This document shows positions 35,333-43,965 of a stretch of 48,007 nt of DNA, piece after piece. The DNA comes from Geminocystis sp. NIES-3709 (GTDB lineage: Bacteria > Cyanobacteriota > Cyanobacteriia > Cyanobacteriales > Cyanobacteriaceae): assembly GCF_001548115.1 (NCBI RefSeq), contig NZ_AP014825.1, positions 1 to 48,007 of the forward strand, given 5' to 3'. A program made the position numbers and the translations under genes. The notes under the pieces are model-generated. The model searched no databases. It was given only the letters and a program-made list of their open reading frames with translations, and was not told where the DNA came from. The stretch's first letter is position 1. Every line of letters starts with the position of its first letter.

Positions 35333-36250
35333 TTAAATCCTACCATAAAAACGATCGAGAATTTGGGATGCTAAATCAAGGGGATTTTTTTCAAAAGATA
35401 GTTGCACTAAACCAGCCGTATCCGCTAAAAATAAAGATGATTCTTGACGGCATACTGCTTCAATCGCCGAATAAATAGCTTCTTCTGATAGTTTGAATAC
35501 AGTGCCGGGGCTTCCTTTGTCGTAAAGTAAACGAGAAATAGTAATAGTGAATTGATTTTGGCTTACCCAACTGGCGTATTCTAAACAAGTGGCTACGATT
35601 ATCGCTGATAGTAAATTAGGCTTACTACCGAAACGAAAACGGTAATAATTGCTATTTTTTGGTTGATAAATTAATCCTAACTCAGTAAAGGGACAGTCGA
35701 TCGAATCTTCCACAAAATTAGTATTGTCATTATCGGATTCCACATACATTCGCAAAATACAATTAATATCCTTGACGAGAGAAGAATCAGCGACAGTTTT
35801 ATTCAATTCCTGTAGATAATCCGTTAAACCCTTGAGTAAATCTTCCTTTTTAAACTCATTTTGATTGAAAAGATTAAAGGCATAATACCACGCACCAGCG
35901 TTACAAGTTGGTTTAAGTAAATTCCAGTGTAATAACCATAGGGAGGCAGGATTTTCTAAATACCTATCCCAACCATTAACACCCAAAAGATTATTACCAA
36001 AGAAAGAGGGAGTATTATCGTCATCAATAATTTTAAAAGCATAACACCAATAACGAAGTGATCGAACCATATTTTTACCCACTCCCAACCTAACTGGTGC
36101 ATCTTCAGAGTTGAAAATATGACTATCATTAGATGCCGCATCAAAACCTTTCTTTAACCAACCCCAACGGGGATGAAAAGTCTCATGACGGGCAAAAGTT
36201 GAAGTTACAGGATTATCTAAAAGATTTAACTCCAAATTAGTTTTATTCAT
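35333..36250 (-). CDS. DUF4007 protein, SspB-like
   Basis: The 305-residue protein starts with the family signature TFARHETFHPRWGWLKKGFDA and continues with RLGVGKNMVRSLRYWCYAF, characteristic of DUF4007. In Ssp phosphorothioation systems the DUF4007 protein (SspB) is the nicking component that opens one strand for sulfur insertion. Its co-occurrence with the desulfurase, PAPS-reductase-like protein and large ATPase gives a complete SspABCD-like set, though scattered over 20 kb. No frame damage is visible. Family assignment is strong; the Ssp role is by analogy. Confidence 0.82.
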   Translation of the reverse strand: MNKTNLELNLLDNPVTSTFARHETFHPRWGWLKKGFDAASNDSHIFNSEDAPVRLGVGKNMVRSLRYWCYAFKIIDDDNTPSFFGNNLLGVNGWDRYLENPASLWLLHWNLLKPTCNAGAWYYAFNLFNQNEFKKEDLLKGLTDYLQELNKTVADSSLVKDINCILRMYVESDNDNTNFVEDSIDCPFTELGLIYQPKNSNYYRFRFGSKPNLLSAIIVATCLEYASWVSQNQFTITISRLLYDKGSPGTVFKLSEEAIYSAIEAVCRQESSLFLADTAGLVQLSFEKNPLDLASQILDRFYGRI

Positions 36251-36424
36251 TAAATATTGTCTTGGTATGTTTTCATAGTTCTCTCAAAATAATATTATGC
36301 TTTTTTTCTGTCAAGGCGTAAAGCTAGGGAAACAGCAATTTAGTGCCAACTCGCTGAAATAGTTTTGCTGTAAAGGTTTTAAGAGTTACTAAATATATCC
36401 TCACACATGAATATAGTATGTTAA

Positions 36425-37951
36425 TTATTGCCTTATATCCAATTGCAAAGGCACAAATTCTAATTCGGCTTGTCTCACTTCCTCGAAAGATGCTGATTGC
36501 GCCCTACCTTCTTTTAACCAATTTCTTAAGAGTTCGATCGTCTCTTTCTGGGATACTGATAATGGTACTTGATTTTTTAGAGCTTTTGTCACATCCTGAT
36601 TATTAAACTCTCGGTTTTGGTTAAATCCCAAATACATGGCATCGATTATCGCCTGTTCAATTTCTGCCCCTACATAACCCTCACAAATACCACTCAAGGT
36701 TTTAATATCAAAATCTTCAGGAAACCGATTTCGCTTCTTCAAATGTACCGCTAAAATTTCTTCCCTTTCCGCTTTGGTGGGTAAATCTAAGAAAAATATC
36801 TCATCAAAACGCCCTTTTCTTAACAACTCTGGCGGTAGTTGACTGATATTGTTAGCGGTGGCAACCACAAAACAAGGCGCAGTTTTTTCCTGCATCCACG
36901 TTAAAATCGTACCAAAAACCCTAGTACTTGTACCGCCGTCTAATCCTCCAGAAGCGAAGGCTTTTTCCATTTCATCAATCCACAACACGCAAGGGGCAAC
37001 GGTTTCCGCTAATTGTAACGCTTGGCGAGTACGTTCCTCCGATTGTCCTACCAATGAACCAAACAATGATCCAATATCTAATTTCAATAAAGGTAAACGC
37101 CATAACCCTCCTATCATCTTCGCTGTCAAACTTTTGCCTGTGCCTGGGATACCAATTAAAGCAATGCCTTTCGGTGCAGGTAATCCATAATCCCTCGCCT
37201 CTTGACTAAACGCTCTTTCTCTTAGTCTTAACCACTGTTTGAGAATTTCTAATCCTCCCACGTCATTGGGAGTTTCATGCACGGCATAAAATTCTAAGGC
37301 TTGAGATTCTCTGATAATCTGCTTTTTCTCCTCAGTAACTATATTTATATCCCTGTCATCTAATCTACCATTAGAGACGATCGCTTTAGCAAATACCCGT
37401 TGTGCTTGGGCAGTCGTTAAACCGAGGGCAGCTTGAATGAGTTTTTCTTTTCCTAAGGGGGTGAGGTTAACTTTAACACCAGGGGTTTTGGCAAGGGAAT
37501 TTAAGACGGTTTCTAATTCTATTTCTTTGGGTAAAGGAAATTCCACCATTACTGCTTCATCCTTTAATTCTGCGGGAATAGCGTTAAGGGGGGAGGTAAT
37601 TAGGATAGATTTTTTGGTAAGTTTCAACCGTTGAGCAACACTGCGTAATTTTCGTTTAATGGTGTCGTTTTTCCAACAGTCATGAAAATCTTTAAGGACA
37701 AATAGAGCGTCGGTACTAGCTTTCTCAATTTGTTCGAGGGCGGTTAAAGCATCTTTAGCGGTGGGTAGAGAGGCTTTATCGTTAGTTAAAGATTGAAAAC
37801 CATCGGCGACATCCCAACTAAGACAAGGGCGTTGATTTTGATTACAGACTTGTTTAACGGTTTGTATGGCTCTTTCCTCCTCCTGAGTAACAAGAATCAT
37901 CAAGGTAAATCTGGCTCGAAGATAGGTGTCTAATTCTTGGGAAAAACTCAT
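36425..37951 (-). CDS. ycf46: Ycf46-like AAA+ ATPase
   Basis: The 508-residue protein has an N-terminal P-loop-like domain that lacks a full Walker motif and a C-terminal AAA+ module: Walker A IGIPGTGKS, Walker B LWIDEMEKAF, sensor 1 FVVATANN and arginine finger ELLRKGRFDE. It matches the Ycf46 proteins of cyanobacteria and plastids in length and layout. Cyanobacterial Ycf46 has been tied to inorganic carbon use. In this window it lies near DUF2997 and Ycf35 relatives, separated by an oppositely oriented zeta-toxin operon, which suggests a plasmid-borne set. The role here is unclear. Confidence 0.88.
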   Translation of the reverse strand: MSFSQELDTYLRARFTLMILVTQEEERAIQTVKQVCNQNQRPCLSWDVADGFQSLTNDKASLPTAKDALTALEQIEKASTDALFVLKDFHDCWKNDTIKRKLRSVAQRLKLTKKSILITSPLNAIPAELKDEAVMVEFPLPKEIELETVLNSLAKTPGVKVNLTPLGKEKLIQAALGLTTAQAQRVFAKAIVSNGRLDDRDINIVTEEKKQIIRESQALEFYAVHETPNDVGGLEILKQWLRLRERAFSQEARDYGLPAPKGIALIGIPGTGKSLTAKMIGGLWRLPLLKLDIGSLFGSLVGQSEERTRQALQLAETVAPCVLWIDEMEKAFASGGLDGGTSTRVFGTILTWMQEKTAPCFVVATANNISQLPPELLRKGRFDEIFFLDLPTKAEREEILAVHLKKRNRFPEDFDIKTLSGICEGYVGAEIEQAIIDAMYLGFNQNREFNNQDVTKALKNQVPLSVSQKETIELLRNWLKEGRAQSASFEEVRQAELEFVPLQLDIRQ

Positions 37952-38031
37952 TAAGTTATAATCTAAGGAATATATTTATAATTACGGATCTCTTTTTATC
38001 TGAATTTTATTCAATAATCTTTTAATGATTA

Positions 38032-38604
38032 ATGTCTAACCTATATATTATCAGTGGTGCAAATGGTTCTGGTAAAACCACTACAGCTATGACAATTTTA
38101 CCACAGTTTTTGAAGGTTATGGAATTTGTTAATGCCGATGAAATCGCAAAGGGTATTTCTCCTTTTAATCCTGAATCGGTAGCTATTCAAGCAGGTAAAA
38201 TAATGTTACAAAGATTAGATTTTCTAGCTAGTCAAAGAAAAGATTTTGCTTTTGAGACTACGTTATCATCCCGTCACTATGCTCGTTTTTTGAGAAAATG
38301 TAAGCAAATGGGTTATAGGATAAATTTACTATATTTTTGGTTACAGTCTCCAGAATTAGCTATTAGTCGGGTAAAAAGGCGAGTTGAAAGTGGTGGGCAT
38401 AATATTCCCGAAGATGTCATTATTCGCCGTTATCAAAGGGGTTTAACTAATTTATTTAAGTTATATTTACCTTTATGCGATAATTGGTTGATCTATAATA
38501 ATTCTCAGAAAAATACTGAGTTAGTTGCAACTTATTTCGAGAATGAATTAACTGTTGATAATCCTTATTTATGGTCTAAAATTAAAGGTGATTATAATGA
38601 GTAA
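38032..38604 (+). CDS. zeta-toxin-like P-loop kinase
   Basis: The 190-residue protein has Walker A SGANGSGKTT at residues 8-17, then VNADEIAKGISPFNPE and FETTLSSRHYARFL, the hallmarks of zeta-toxin-family kinases that phosphorylate UDP-amino sugars. It overlaps the next small gene by 8 bp, and that gene is its likely antitoxin partner. The operon is inserted between ycf46 and the DUF2997 gene on the opposite strand. The family is well supported; toxicity is inferred. Confidence 0.88.
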   Translation: MSNLYIISGANGSGKTTTAMTILPQFLKVMEFVNADEIAKGISPFNPESVAIQAGKIMLQRLDFLASQRKDFAFETTLSSRHYARFLRKCKQMGYRINLLYFWLQSPELAISRVKRRVESGGHNIPEDVIIRRYQRGLTNLFKLYLPLCDNWLIYNNSQKNTELVATYFENELTVDNPYLWSKIKGDYNE

Positions 38605-38785
38605 ACGAGACTTAAATCCGTTGTTTCAAAAAATTGATCGAGGTGTTAAATTAGCTATAAAAAATGAACTCGATAAACACCGAAGGTTAAATCAAGCAAT
38701 TAGTATTTATCAGGATGGTAAAATTATAACTTTAAAAGGTGAAGAAATTGGTAAAATTTTAGACAATAATAAAGATAATGATTAA
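38597..38785 (+). CDS. small partner protein of the zeta-like kinase
   Basis: The 62-residue protein (MSKRDLNPLFQKIDRGVKLAIKNELDKHRRLNQAIS..) resembles the short proteins that flank zeta-type kinases (KIDRGVKxAIxxxLxxHRR pattern, then YQDGKII). It overlaps the kinase gene upstream by 8 bp and the next gene by 8 bp. An antitoxin role is likely. The start ATG 38597 replaces a longer in-frame option with a weaker context. Confidence 0.75.
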   Translation: MSKRDLNPLFQKIDRGVKLAIKNELDKHRRLNQAISIYQDGKIITLKGEEIGKILDNNKDND

Positions 38786-39029
38786 AAGATTTTTTCGATC
38801 GTTTCAAAAAGAAGGAGAGGATTTAGTAGGAGAAAAACTTTTAAATAATGTTAATCTTGAAGAACTACAAAAACTATTTAAAGTTGATGGTAATAATCCT
38901 ATGTATGATTGTTACTTAATAGAAAATCAAGAGCAGTTTGATTATTTACAAAATAAATTTAATGTAAATTTAAATGATGAATTATATGATTATTATTTAG
39001 AAACTGATACCTTTTCGGAAGATAACTAA
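38778..39029 (+). CDS. small protein of unknown function in the zeta operon
   Basis: The 83-residue, acidic, aromatic-rich protein (LYDYYLETDTF at the end) overlaps the preceding gene by 8 bp, so it is translated with the zeta-like kinase. I recognise no family. Immediately after it, ACAGG/CCTGT with a T-rich tail (39043-39065 region) could be a terminator. Confidence 0.6.
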   Translation: MIKRFFRSFQKEGEDLVGEKLLNNVNLEELQKLFKVDGNNPMYDCYLIENQEQFDYLQNKFNVNLNDELYDYYLETDTFSEDN

Positions 39030-39097
39030 AGCATCTCTTAAAGACACAGGTAAGATGCCTGTTTTACGGTAGAAAAATTATAAATAAAATCGAGATA

Positions 39098-39301
39098 TTA
39101 ACTCCAATTAAACTCCTGATTTTTAATTTTTTGTATCACTTCCCCCGCTTCGGGTGTCATCTCTCGGCTAATGATTTCACCGCCTAAAATTGCCTCTAAA
39201 TCTTGGGTTAAGTCGAGACATTTTTGTCCTTTTACTCCCCTGATTTCTAATTTTACTTCTCCATTGTCATCGATAAAAACATCTATTTCTTGTAAGTCCA
39301 T
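39098..39301 (-). CDS. DUF2997 protein
   Basis: The 67-residue protein (VFIDDNGEVKLEIRGVKGQKCLDLT..LEAILGG) matches DUF2997, a small family usually encoded next to Ycf35/DUF1257 in cyanobacteria. Its function is unknown; the conserved pairing suggests it works with Ycf35 and the Ycf46-like AAA+ protein. It is the downstream member of the pair here. Confidence 0.85.
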   Translation of the reverse strand: MDLQEIDVFIDDNGEVKLEIRGVKGQKCLDLTQDLEAILGGEIISREMTPEAGEVIQKIKNQEFNWS

Positions 39302-39395
39302 AATTACCTATTTCATAGTTTATTAAATAATTTTTACTAAATTTATGTTAATTTTTAAGAGTTTTATTGTCTATATTTATTAATCAAAAAAATTT

Positions 39396-39784
39396 TTAAG
39401 CCATTCTTCTTAACACTAAATGAATTTTATTTCCTTCTTCAACTTCTTCACTAACTAATGAAAATCCTTGCTCCTCTAATTTACTTTTAGCGGCATGATA
39501 AGCATATTTTTGATTAAGAGTTTAGTTTGCACAAATTGGGCTTGTTGTATCTCTCTAATTCCCCACCAGTCGGCAATGATTTCGTAATTGTCTTCCTGTT
39601 TCTGAAAGCCAATATCATAATTGGGATTACTGGTGAAAATTTTTAAGTCGGCGTTGGTGCGATTTCCGCTATAACCGTTAACTTGCACGTTTCCTTCTTG
39701 ATATTTATAGCCTAAGTCTATTAGGGCTTGTTTGAGGTATTCTTTTTCAACTATTTTCGTTTTTAAACGGGTAAAATGTGACAT
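39396..39784 (-). pseudogene. ycf35: Ycf35/DUF1257 gene with a late frameshift
   Basis: The N-terminal ~85 residues (MSHFTRLKTKIVEKEYLKQAL..) are a clear DUF1257/Ycf35 protein. As written, the frame then ends in an unrelated tail. The true C-terminus is present in another frame as LNQKYAYHAAKSKLEEQG.. to HLVLRRMA with its stop at 39396. Adding one base near CTAAACTCTT restores a 129-residue protein. The result may be decay or a sequencing indel. Confidence 0.8.
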
Positions 39785-39909
39785 ATTTTTTTATATTAAT
39801 TTAAGCTGTGGAATCGATCGAAATTGCGTTGGTGTTATTTATATTCATATAATTATTAATGTAGCAAATTTTTAAGGATATAATCAAATATCTTTTAATT
39901 AGACATTAA

Positions 39910-40491
39910 TTATATTAATAATTCTACCAGACGATACACTGTTGTTCCTGTTGTTTGATGCCATTTTTGACAGGGTGGATTATCTTTTTGTTTGGCTCGA
40001 TCGATCGCTATTCTAACATAAGGTTTTAATTTTCTTCCATCAATCGTTTTATCATAATTAGGTAGATATTTTTTGAGTTTTTGATCACATTGCGAAGCCG
40101 TATTAACTCCTTTTCCATCTTCAAAATGCAGTAAAAGCCAATATTCAAATTTAGGATTAGAAACGGCTAATCCATAGTTATTTACCTTTTGACTCCATTG
40201 ATATAATAATTCTAATTGAGAATCTTGCCATTGATCTTTATCTACTACTAACCATGCTTGATCTGTTTTTTCGAGTTTATTATCTAATAAATATTCTTTC
40301 ATTTTTTTTAAGACTTGATCTGGGGAACTTTTTTTATTAGTTTTTAAACATTTCACTTGAATAGTGGTTTTTTCGTTGTTAAACATAGCAAAGTATTCAG
40401 GTTCTGTAATTGAGCCTTCTGTAGCAATTACAAATAGTTGCCGATATTGACGTTGCCCTGTGGGGCGAGAAAATCTACCTTTAGAAGCCAT
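39910..40491 (-). CDS. rloB: RloB-family protein (Toprim-like)
   Basis: The 193-residue protein begins RQYRQLFVIATEGSITEPEYFAMF, the RloB signature with a Toprim-like acidic site (EGxTEP), followed by WLVVDKDQW and FEYWLLLHFED. RloB is the usual partner of RloA-type AAA ATPases, and the pair corresponds to the AbiLi/AbiLii abortive-infection arrangement. Its start codon abuts the ATPase stop (both at 40491), so they are coupled. It probably acts as an effector nuclease. Confidence 0.88.
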   Translation of the reverse strand: MASKGRFSRPTGQRQYRQLFVIATEGSITEPEYFAMFNNEKTTIQVKCLKTNKKSSPDQVLKKMKEYLLDNKLEKTDQAWLVVDKDQWQDSQLELLYQWSQKVNNYGLAVSNPKFEYWLLLHFEDGKGVNTASQCDQKLKKYLPNYDKTIDGRKLKPYVRIAIDRAKQKDNPPCQKWHQTTGTTVYRLVELLI

Positions 40492-41840
40492 TAATTATCC
40501 TCTTTAATTTTATCTATGTTTTGATTATTATTTGATAAAATTAGGGCTGGATTTATTCTTGGTATGCCCCCCATTCTTCCTTGTAAATAACTTTTTCTGA
40601 TGTCTTTATCATAACGAATATCATCATATTCACTTAAACCAATTAAGGTAGTATTGCCGTCAAATTGTCTTTCTGTTATCCACATTTCATCTCTCCTTAA
40701 TAATTTCTGATCCATTAATAATAAATCATGGGTTGTAAATATTAATTGATTTCGAGTTTCTGGGTGACAATTATTGAGATAGGTTTCTAATATTTTTCTG
40801 GTTAATAGGGTGTGTAAAGATCGATCGATCTCATCTATGATAAATACTTTGTTACTGTGGGGATTTATTAAGTCTAATAAGACGGGAATTAAATCGATAA
40901 TTCTTTTTGTGCCATCGGATTCTTGATATATCTCAAAAGGGATTTCTTCCTCTTGGGAGTGATGATGATAACTGATTAATTTTTTAGCGATTAATTCTCC
41001 TTTTTTACGGCTAATAATTATCGGTTCTAGGTTGCCAAATTTGTGGATTTTGACGGTTTCTCCTTCTTTTATTTCTGTTTTTAGTTTACTTTTTAAAAAT
41101 TCTGAAATATCTATATTTTCTATTTTAATTTCTTCATTGCCTAATCTAACAATTCCTGTATCTAAACCCATTAATATTTTATTCATGGTATTAAATAAAG
41201 GGTTATTTTCATCAATAAATTGTAAAAATGGTTGAAATCGATCGTCGGGAGCGATGAGTTCAAGGGAATATTTAAACCAGTCATAAATGGGCTTAAAAAG
41301 TTCTATTTGTTGATTAACAGTGTTGGTTAAAAATAGTTGATTATCCCTTGTACCTTTAAAGGCAAATTTGAGAAAATCATCTTTAGCAAGGGTGGAATTA
41401 AAATGAGGTTGACTATCATAACGATGATAAATAATTTTATCTCTGGTACTCAAAATTTCTACTAATTTTTCTTCAATTACTACCTTTGAAGTAACACTAA
41501 AACTGTATTGATAGATGGTATCTTCTATTAAAATATCAAAGACAAATTCGCTAGGATGATTAAGGGAGGCGTTGTCTAAACGAAACCATTGTCGAGGGAT
41601 GAGGTTGTCGGGATGCGTACCCTCTACAATTAAGTATTTAGCAAATTTGAGGGCTTGAAATAGGTTTGTTTTGCCTGATGCGTTACCGCCGTAAATGGCT
41701 GTAATGGGTAACAATCGCAGGGGATATTTTTTGATTCTCGGTAGTCTTTCTCCGTGTTGTCTTTCTTTACTGGCAATGGTGGTGAGGGTTGCGGTATCCC
41801 GAAATGACATCCAATTAGAGAGGGTGAAGTTGATTAACAT
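40491..41840 (-). CDS. rloA: AAA15-type ATPase, RloA/AbiLi-like
   Basis: The 449-residue SMC-like ATPase begins MLINFTLSNWMSFRD, with Walker A YGGNASGKTN near residue 54, a central helical insertion and Walker B IIDEIDRSLH near residue 330, followed by FTTHDLLLMD. OLD/RloA-type ATPases sense phage activity and control a companion nuclease. Immediate overlap with rloB makes a two-gene defence unit resembling AbiL. Confidence 0.88.
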   Translation of the reverse strand: MLINFTLSNWMSFRDTATLTTIASKERQHGERLPRIKKYPLRLLPITAIYGGNASGKTNLFQALKFAKYLIVEGTHPDNLIPRQWFRLDNASLNHPSEFVFDILIEDTIYQYSFSVTSKVVIEEKLVEILSTRDKIIYHRYDSQPHFNSTLAKDDFLKFAFKGTRDNQLFLTNTVNQQIELFKPIYDWFKYSLELIAPDDRFQPFLQFIDENNPLFNTMNKILMGLDTGIVRLGNEEIKIENIDISEFLKSKLKTEIKEGETVKIHKFGNLEPIIISRKKGELIAKKLISYHHHSQEEEIPFEIYQESDGTKRIIDLIPVLLDLINPHSNKVFIIDEIDRSLHTLLTRKILETYLNNCHPETRNQLIFTTHDLLLMDQKLLRRDEMWITERQFDGNTTLIGLSEYDDIRYDKDIRKSYLQGRMGGIPRINPALILSNNNQNIDKIKEDN

Positions 41841-41996
41841 TGGTTAATGAGATTTTTGCTCTTTATTTTATCCTAATAAGACTAATCATCCTAAAAATAT
41901 AGTTTTAAATCAGATTTTGACTATTTTAATATTATTAGTTTACTATTTATGCTACAATAGATTAACATAACTGAAATTTTATAAATAATAAATAGT

Positions 41997-42491
41997 ATGT
42001 CCACTAAAAATTTGTCTAATCAAAACTTGAAAGGAAAAAATCTTGCTAACGAAGATTTAAGTCATGCAATATTAATTAACACCAATTTAGAAGGAGCAGA
42101 TTTAAGTCATGCAATATTAATTAACACCAATTTAGAAGGAGCAGATTTAAGTCATGCAATATTAATTAATACCAATTTAGAAGGAGCAGATTTAAGTCAT
42201 GCCAATTTATCAGGTGCTAATTTATGGGGTGCTAATCTAACCAAAGCTAATTTGACAAATGCTAATTTAAGTAATGTTGTTCAAGATAGTTTAGAATTAA
42301 CGCCTATAGTAAAACCAGGTCAACAGTCTCCTAGAATTAAAAGAAGTACAATTAATTTTACACAAGCCAATTTAGAAGGGGCTAATCTTGAAGGCGCAGA
42401 TTTAGCAGAAGCAAATTTTTCACAAGCAAATCTGAAAAATACAAATATAAATAAAGCAAATACTATTTTTGCAAAGAACTTGGTATTGTAA
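41997..42491 (+). CDS. pentapeptide-repeat protein
   Basis: The 164-residue protein consists almost entirely of A(D/N)LxX pentapeptides (for example GADLSHA, GANLWGA), which fold into a right-handed quadrilateral beta-helix. The 45-bp unit encoding DLSHAILINTNLEGA occurs three times in a row with almost no sequence change (about 42057-42191), so it has recently expanded. A 30-residue break (VVQDSLELTPIVKPGQQSP..) interrupts the repeats. Such proteins are abundant in cyanobacteria; function is not predictable. Confidence 0.9.
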   Translation: MSTKNLSNQNLKGKNLANEDLSHAILINTNLEGADLSHAILINTNLEGADLSHAILINTNLEGADLSHANLSGANLWGANLTKANLTNANLSNVVQDSLELTPIVKPGQQSPRIKRSTINFTQANLEGANLEGADLAEANFSQANLKNTNINKANTIFAKNLVL

Positions 42492-42500
42492 CAATCTTTA

Positions 42501-42643
42501 TCACAGTTTTAAATTATGCTCTTTAGCAATATTTATTATTTCTATATTGAGCTTTTCAAGTTTATCAGATGTGATATGCCAAAATTCTTTGTCAGAGGGT
42601 TTATCTTCAGGGCATGAATCTAAAATTTTTTTTGATGCTTTAC
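42501..42643 (-). pseudogene. 3' fragment of a gene split by the ISAzo13-like element
   Basis: On the minus strand this reads SKASKKILDSCPEDKPSDKE.. to AKEHNLKL and a stop at 42501. Joined to the fragment at 43966-44247 with one TAA target copy removed, it would continue the same protein if the A8 run (plus-strand T8 at 42626-42633) had nine bases, giving 142 residues. As written, the joined gene would stop early after VKHQKKF. Confidence 0.6.
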
Positions 42644-42646
42644 TAA

Positions 42647-43962
42647 GGTGATTTCTGAAAAAGGATCTACCCAAAAAATCAAAATTTTGCGATAATCATA
42701 GCTGTACAATAAAGATAATTAGCGTTACACTTAATGGATCAAGCTATTCAATTAACACAATCTCAGATTGAAGATATACGAATGGCTGCAAGTAAAATGT
42801 ATGGTGCTTTTCGCCGCTGATTTCAAGCACAAATGTGTTTGAAATATTGTCATGGAAGTGCCAGAAAAGCAGAAAGAATTTGGGGATGGGGGCGAGATAA
42901 TGTTCAACTTGGTTTGGAAGAAGAACGTACTGGTATTATTTGTTTGGGTACACAATCAATGTCGAGTGGAATAAAAAAATGGGAACAAAAATATCCAGAA
43001 GTAGCAAATGTACTCAAAGAGATAGCTGAAGCTCATTGTCAACAAGAACCGAGTTTCAAAACATCCATCGCTTATACTAGATTAACAGCATCATCCGCCA
43101 TGGCTGAGCTAAAAAAGAGAGGATTTACTCAGGAAGAAATTCCCCCAGGGAGTACAATGGCAACTATCCTGAATCGAATGGGTTATCGATTAAGAAAAAT
43201 AGTCAAAGCAAAACCTCAAAAAAAATTCCCGAAACCAATGCCATCTTTGAAAACTTGAAAAAAAAAGATCTCAAAAACGTCTGTGGAGTAAAACGTTTAA
43301 GTATGGATTGCAAAGCAACGGTAAATATAGGTGATTATTCTCGGGGTGGGAAAACAAGAGGGAATAATCAAGCACAAGATCATGACATGGGAGAAAAAGA
43401 AAAATATATTCCCTGTGGCATAGTAGATGAGGATAGTGGACAATTATATCTAAACTTTGGCAGTTCCCATAAGACAAGTGATTTTATAGTCGATAATATC
43501 TCGATGTGGTGGGAGAACATTAGTACACGAGAAAAAGAAGAAATAAATTTAATTCAAATAAAAATAGATAATGGTTCAGAAAGCAGTGGTGTCAGAACTC
43601 AATTTTTGAAGAGAATGGTAGAATTTGCCAGTAAAATACAAAAAAAGGTTCAGTTACTATATTTTCCTCCCTATCATAGCAAATATAATCCCATTGAACG
43701 CTGTTGGGGGATACTAGAACAACATTGGAATGGAGCGATTTTAAGGGATGTAGAAACCATGTTAGCTTGGGCAAAAACCATGACATGGAAAGGATTAAGA
43801 CCAATTGTTAACTTCAGTGAGAAAGTATATGAAAAAGGAATCTCTTTAACAAAAAAAGAAATGAAAAACATTGAAATGCACTTGGGACGTAATCCAGACT
43901 TGCCAAAATGGGATATTCTTATCCGACCTTCTTAGCGGGTAATTTCTTTCTAAGAAATCACC
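42647..43962 (+). mobile_element. ISAzo13-like insertion sequence, 1,316 bp
   Basis: Terminal inverted repeats of 26 bp (42647-42672 and 43937-43962) match at 21 of 26 positions and begin GGTGATTTCT. A 3-bp TAA duplication lies at 42644-42646 and 43963-43965. One transposase gene fills the element. It interrupts a small minus-strand gene whose two halves flank it. Confidence 0.85.
42734..43935 (+). pseudogene. ISAzo13-like transposase, disrupted
   Basis: The transposase reads from ATG 42734, meets an in-frame TGA at 42818 (codon 29), continues to TGA at 43256-43258, and resumes one frame back as ETNAIFENLKKKDLKNV to the stop at 43935. A run of eight A at 43218-43225 lies at the break and forms A AAA AAA in the zero frame, a canonical -1 slippery site. 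One extra A would give an exact 400-residue protein. The catalytic domain is recognisable (SMDCKATVNIG, IDNGSESSG, YNPIERCWG). Either the element is dead, or it starts at ATG 42833 and uses frameshifting. Confidence 0.8.
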
Positions 43963-43965
43963 TAA

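Noticed and set aside
36849-37209. Plus-strand open frames inside ycf46
   Set aside because: They are antisense to the AAA+ motifs and show no protein-like features.
39040-39070. Bidirectional terminator between the zeta operon and DUF2997
   Set aside because: The ACAGG/CCTGT stem is short and the T-run is weak, so it is mentioned only in passing.
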